This document shows, piece after piece, positions 6,641-7,832 of a stretch of 7,832 nucleotides of DNA; position 1 is the first letter of the stretch, and each line of letters begins with the position of its first letter. Source of the stretch: Acidobacteriota bacterium (GTDB lineage: Bacteria; Acidobacteriota; Terriglobia; Terriglobales; Acidobacteriaceae); assembly GCA_003224785.1 (NCBI GenBank), contig QHZV01000280.1:4110-11941 (forward strand). Direction: 5' to 3'. The notes beneath the pieces were generated by a model. It made no database searches, was not told where the DNA came from, and was given only the letters and a program-made list of their open reading frames with translations. Made by a program: the position numbers and the translations under genes.

Positions 6641-7705
6641 ATGCTCGCTAAACGCCTATTTCTTTTTTGCTTCTTTTCGCTGCTGATGATTGGGTTCGGT
6701 TCAAAAACCGTTTCCACACAGGATTACAGGCCCGACATTCACGTCATCGTCAACATGGTGCAGTTGAACGTCGCCGTCACGGACAAAAAGGGCAACTACG
6801 TGACCGGGCTCCGCCCCGAGGACTTCGTCATCAGCGAAGATGGCATCAATCAAAAGATCGCCACCTTCGGCGAAGGCGATGAACCGACACGATTGGTTGA
6901 GCTTACTCCCGACAAAAATCCAGGGAAGGACGAGACACCAAAACAGACCCCGGTTCGCGAGATGCCCGACTTGCCTGCCAACGTGCGCGCGTCCGCGCTG
7001 GGCTCCATGATCGGCGGATCCAATGTCTTCATTCTTTTCGATACCAGCAACTATATGTATCGCGGCTTCGTATTTGCCCAGGATGCGATCGCCGATTTCA
7101 TCCGGTCCCTCGACAGTTCCGATAGGGTGGCGCTTTATTCGTATAGCCGCGATCTCTCCCGCGCTACATCGCTTACTTCCGATCGCGGGCAGGTTCTGCA
7201 TGGGGTCCGCTCGACCGTGGCCGGAGACGATGCTGCTTTATACAATTCTCTACTGTTAACTGTGAAGGACGCGGCGCAGTACAGCGGAAGAAAAGTAATC
7301 GTGGTGTTTTCGAACGGGCCAGACAATTCCAGCGTTGTGCCGCCGGAGGACGTTGCCGAACTCGCGCAATCCACCGGCACCGTGATTTACATGATCAGCA
7401 CACAGCTCGCGCAGATCGAACCTGTGTCCACGGCGGTGTTTGATCGTATGACGGCCGCTACGGGCGGCAAAGCCTATTTCGCGAAGAACTGGCGAGATGA
7501 GAAGCAGGCGTTCGCTGCGATCCGCGACGACCTCGCGCACCTTTATTCTGTGAGCTACTACCCTCGAGCCAATCCCAACTCTGGCTGGCGCGCTATTACG
7601 GTCAAATTAGCCGGAGAAAAAGGCAAATACCGCATCAGGACCCGCAACGGATACCGCCCGCTACCAGCCCGCTATTCGGGAGATAATCAGCCCGCAGCGC
7701 CGTAA
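6641..7705 (+). CDS. Exported VWFA-related protein (acidobacterial VWFA family) with degenerate MIDAS
   Basis: The 354-residue protein has a signal peptide (K4, R5, hydrophobic 6-20) and should act outside the cytoplasm. Residues 35-76 are the N-terminal element typical of the VWFA-related acidobacterial family: VTDKKGNYVTGLRPEDFVIS, then EDG and QKIATF. A charged linker (77-120) leads to a von Willebrand A domain at about 126-305. The family C-terminal signature follows (KYRIRTRNGYRP, 329-340). VWA domains usually bind a divalent metal through D-x-S-x-S plus a Thr and an Asp. Here the first motif is DTSNY (134-138), with Tyr for the last Ser. The position normally Thr in GGTALYDAL-like motifs appears as Ala (near 198), and the usual TDG is SNG (224-226). 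Metal-dependent adhesion may therefore be lost. The ribosome site AGGGA (6630-6634) lies 6 bases before the ATG, and the 12-bp gap marks an operon with the preceding large exported protein. Function is unknown; protein binding is the likely role. Confidence 0.9.
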   Translation: MLAKRLFLFCFFSLLMIGFGSKTVSTQDYRPDIHVIVNMVQLNVAVTDKKGNYVTGLRPEDFVISEDGINQKIATFGEGDEPTRLVELTPDKNPGKDETPKQTPVREMPDLPANVRASALGSMIGGSNVFILFDTSNYMYRGFVFAQDAIADFIRSLDSSDRVALYSYSRDLSRATSLTSDRGQVLHGVRSTVAGDDAALYNSLLLTVKDAAQYSGRKVIVVFSNGPDNSSVVPPEDVAELAQSTGTVIYMISTQLAQIEPVSTAVFDRMTAATGGKAYFAKNWRDEKQAFAAIRDDLAHLYSVSYYPRANPNSGWRAITVKLAGEKGKYRIRTRNGYRPLPARYSGDNQPAAP

Positions 7706-7752
7706 GAGGGATGCATCAACTTACATTCAGACAGCAGCGCAACCTTAGATAT
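7706..7752. other. Short convergent intergenic gap
   Basis: These 47 bp separate the ends of two converging genes. They contain an 8-bp perfect palindrome GATGCATC (7710-7717), but no GC-rich stem followed by a T run on either strand. No intrinsic terminator can be called. Confidence 0.5.
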
Positions 7753-7832
7753 TTAATCGGGACTCGCGGTTGATCGGCGAACCACAAGCTGAGGCAGTAG
7801 CTTGCGATGGACCGCAGAAACCTTTCTGTGCT
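7753..7832 (-). CDS. Probable LacI-family transcriptional regulator (C-terminal 25 residues; cut by window edge)
   Basis: Read on the minus strand from the right edge, the frame ends HRKLLPQLVVRRSTASPD and a TAA stop (7753-7755). The pattern L-x-P-x-LVVR-x-ST, a few residues before the stop, is the characteristic last beta-strand and tail of LacI/GalR-type sugar-responsive repressors. Both other minus-strand frames lack such a match. The DNA-binding and ligand-binding parts lie outside the window, so the effector and targets cannot be inferred. It converges with the VWFA-related gene, so it is not in that operon. The call rests on a short tail and is moderately secure. Confidence 0.65.
   Translation of the reverse strand, partial: HRKVSAVHRKLLPQLVVRRSTASPD

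Noticed and set aside
6701..7201. 166-codon minus-strand open frame over the VWFA-related gene
   Set aside because: The plus-strand frame matches a known family end to end; the opposite frame is its codon-pattern shadow.
7706..7752. Intrinsic terminator between the VWFA-related gene and the LacI-type gene
   Set aside because: Only the GATGCATC palindrome is present; there is no GC-rich stem with a T run.

Overview
The window looks like a chromosomal segment of an acidobacterium (inference). The main taxonomic clue is the secreted VWFA-related protein at 6641-7705, whose family is named for its expansion in Acidobacteria. A quinohemoprotein of the cytochrome c plus PQQ-propeller type and moderately GC-rich codon use also fit. 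No mobile element, CRISPR array, rRNA or tRNA was recognised.

Left part (1-1200): two divergent genes of formate metabolism. On the minus strand is the first 75 codons of a molybdopterin/[4Fe-4S] formate dehydrogenase alpha subunit, cut by the window edge (1-227). On the plus strand is fdhD (397-1200), the sulfurtransferase that sulfurates the Mo cofactor of formate dehydrogenases. They share a 169-bp intergenic region containing a 13-bp palindrome and a potential hairpin cluster.

Middle (1202-3487): a minus-strand exported quinohemoprotein (N-terminal heme c domain, then an eight-bladed PQQ-type propeller) meets fdhD tail to tail with one base between stop codons. It starts at TTG. Upstream of it lies a 444-bp region without a gene. 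This holds a perfect 7-bp inverted repeat, a candidate sigma70 promoter facing right, and a GC-rich RNA leader able to fold over the ribosome binding site of the next gene.

Right part (3488-7832): a two-gene operon encodes a 1046-residue exported protein of no recognised family and, 12 bp downstream, the VWFA-related protein. The VWA domain has lost several of the usual metal-site (MIDAS) residues. Convergent to the operon is the last 25 codons of a probable LacI-family repressor, cut by the right edge.

How they work together: FdhD and the formate dehydrogenase are a maturation factor and its client. The two exported proteins are probably translated from one mRNA and may act together outside the cytoplasm; their role is unknown. 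The most promising undescribed element is this operon together with its structured leader.
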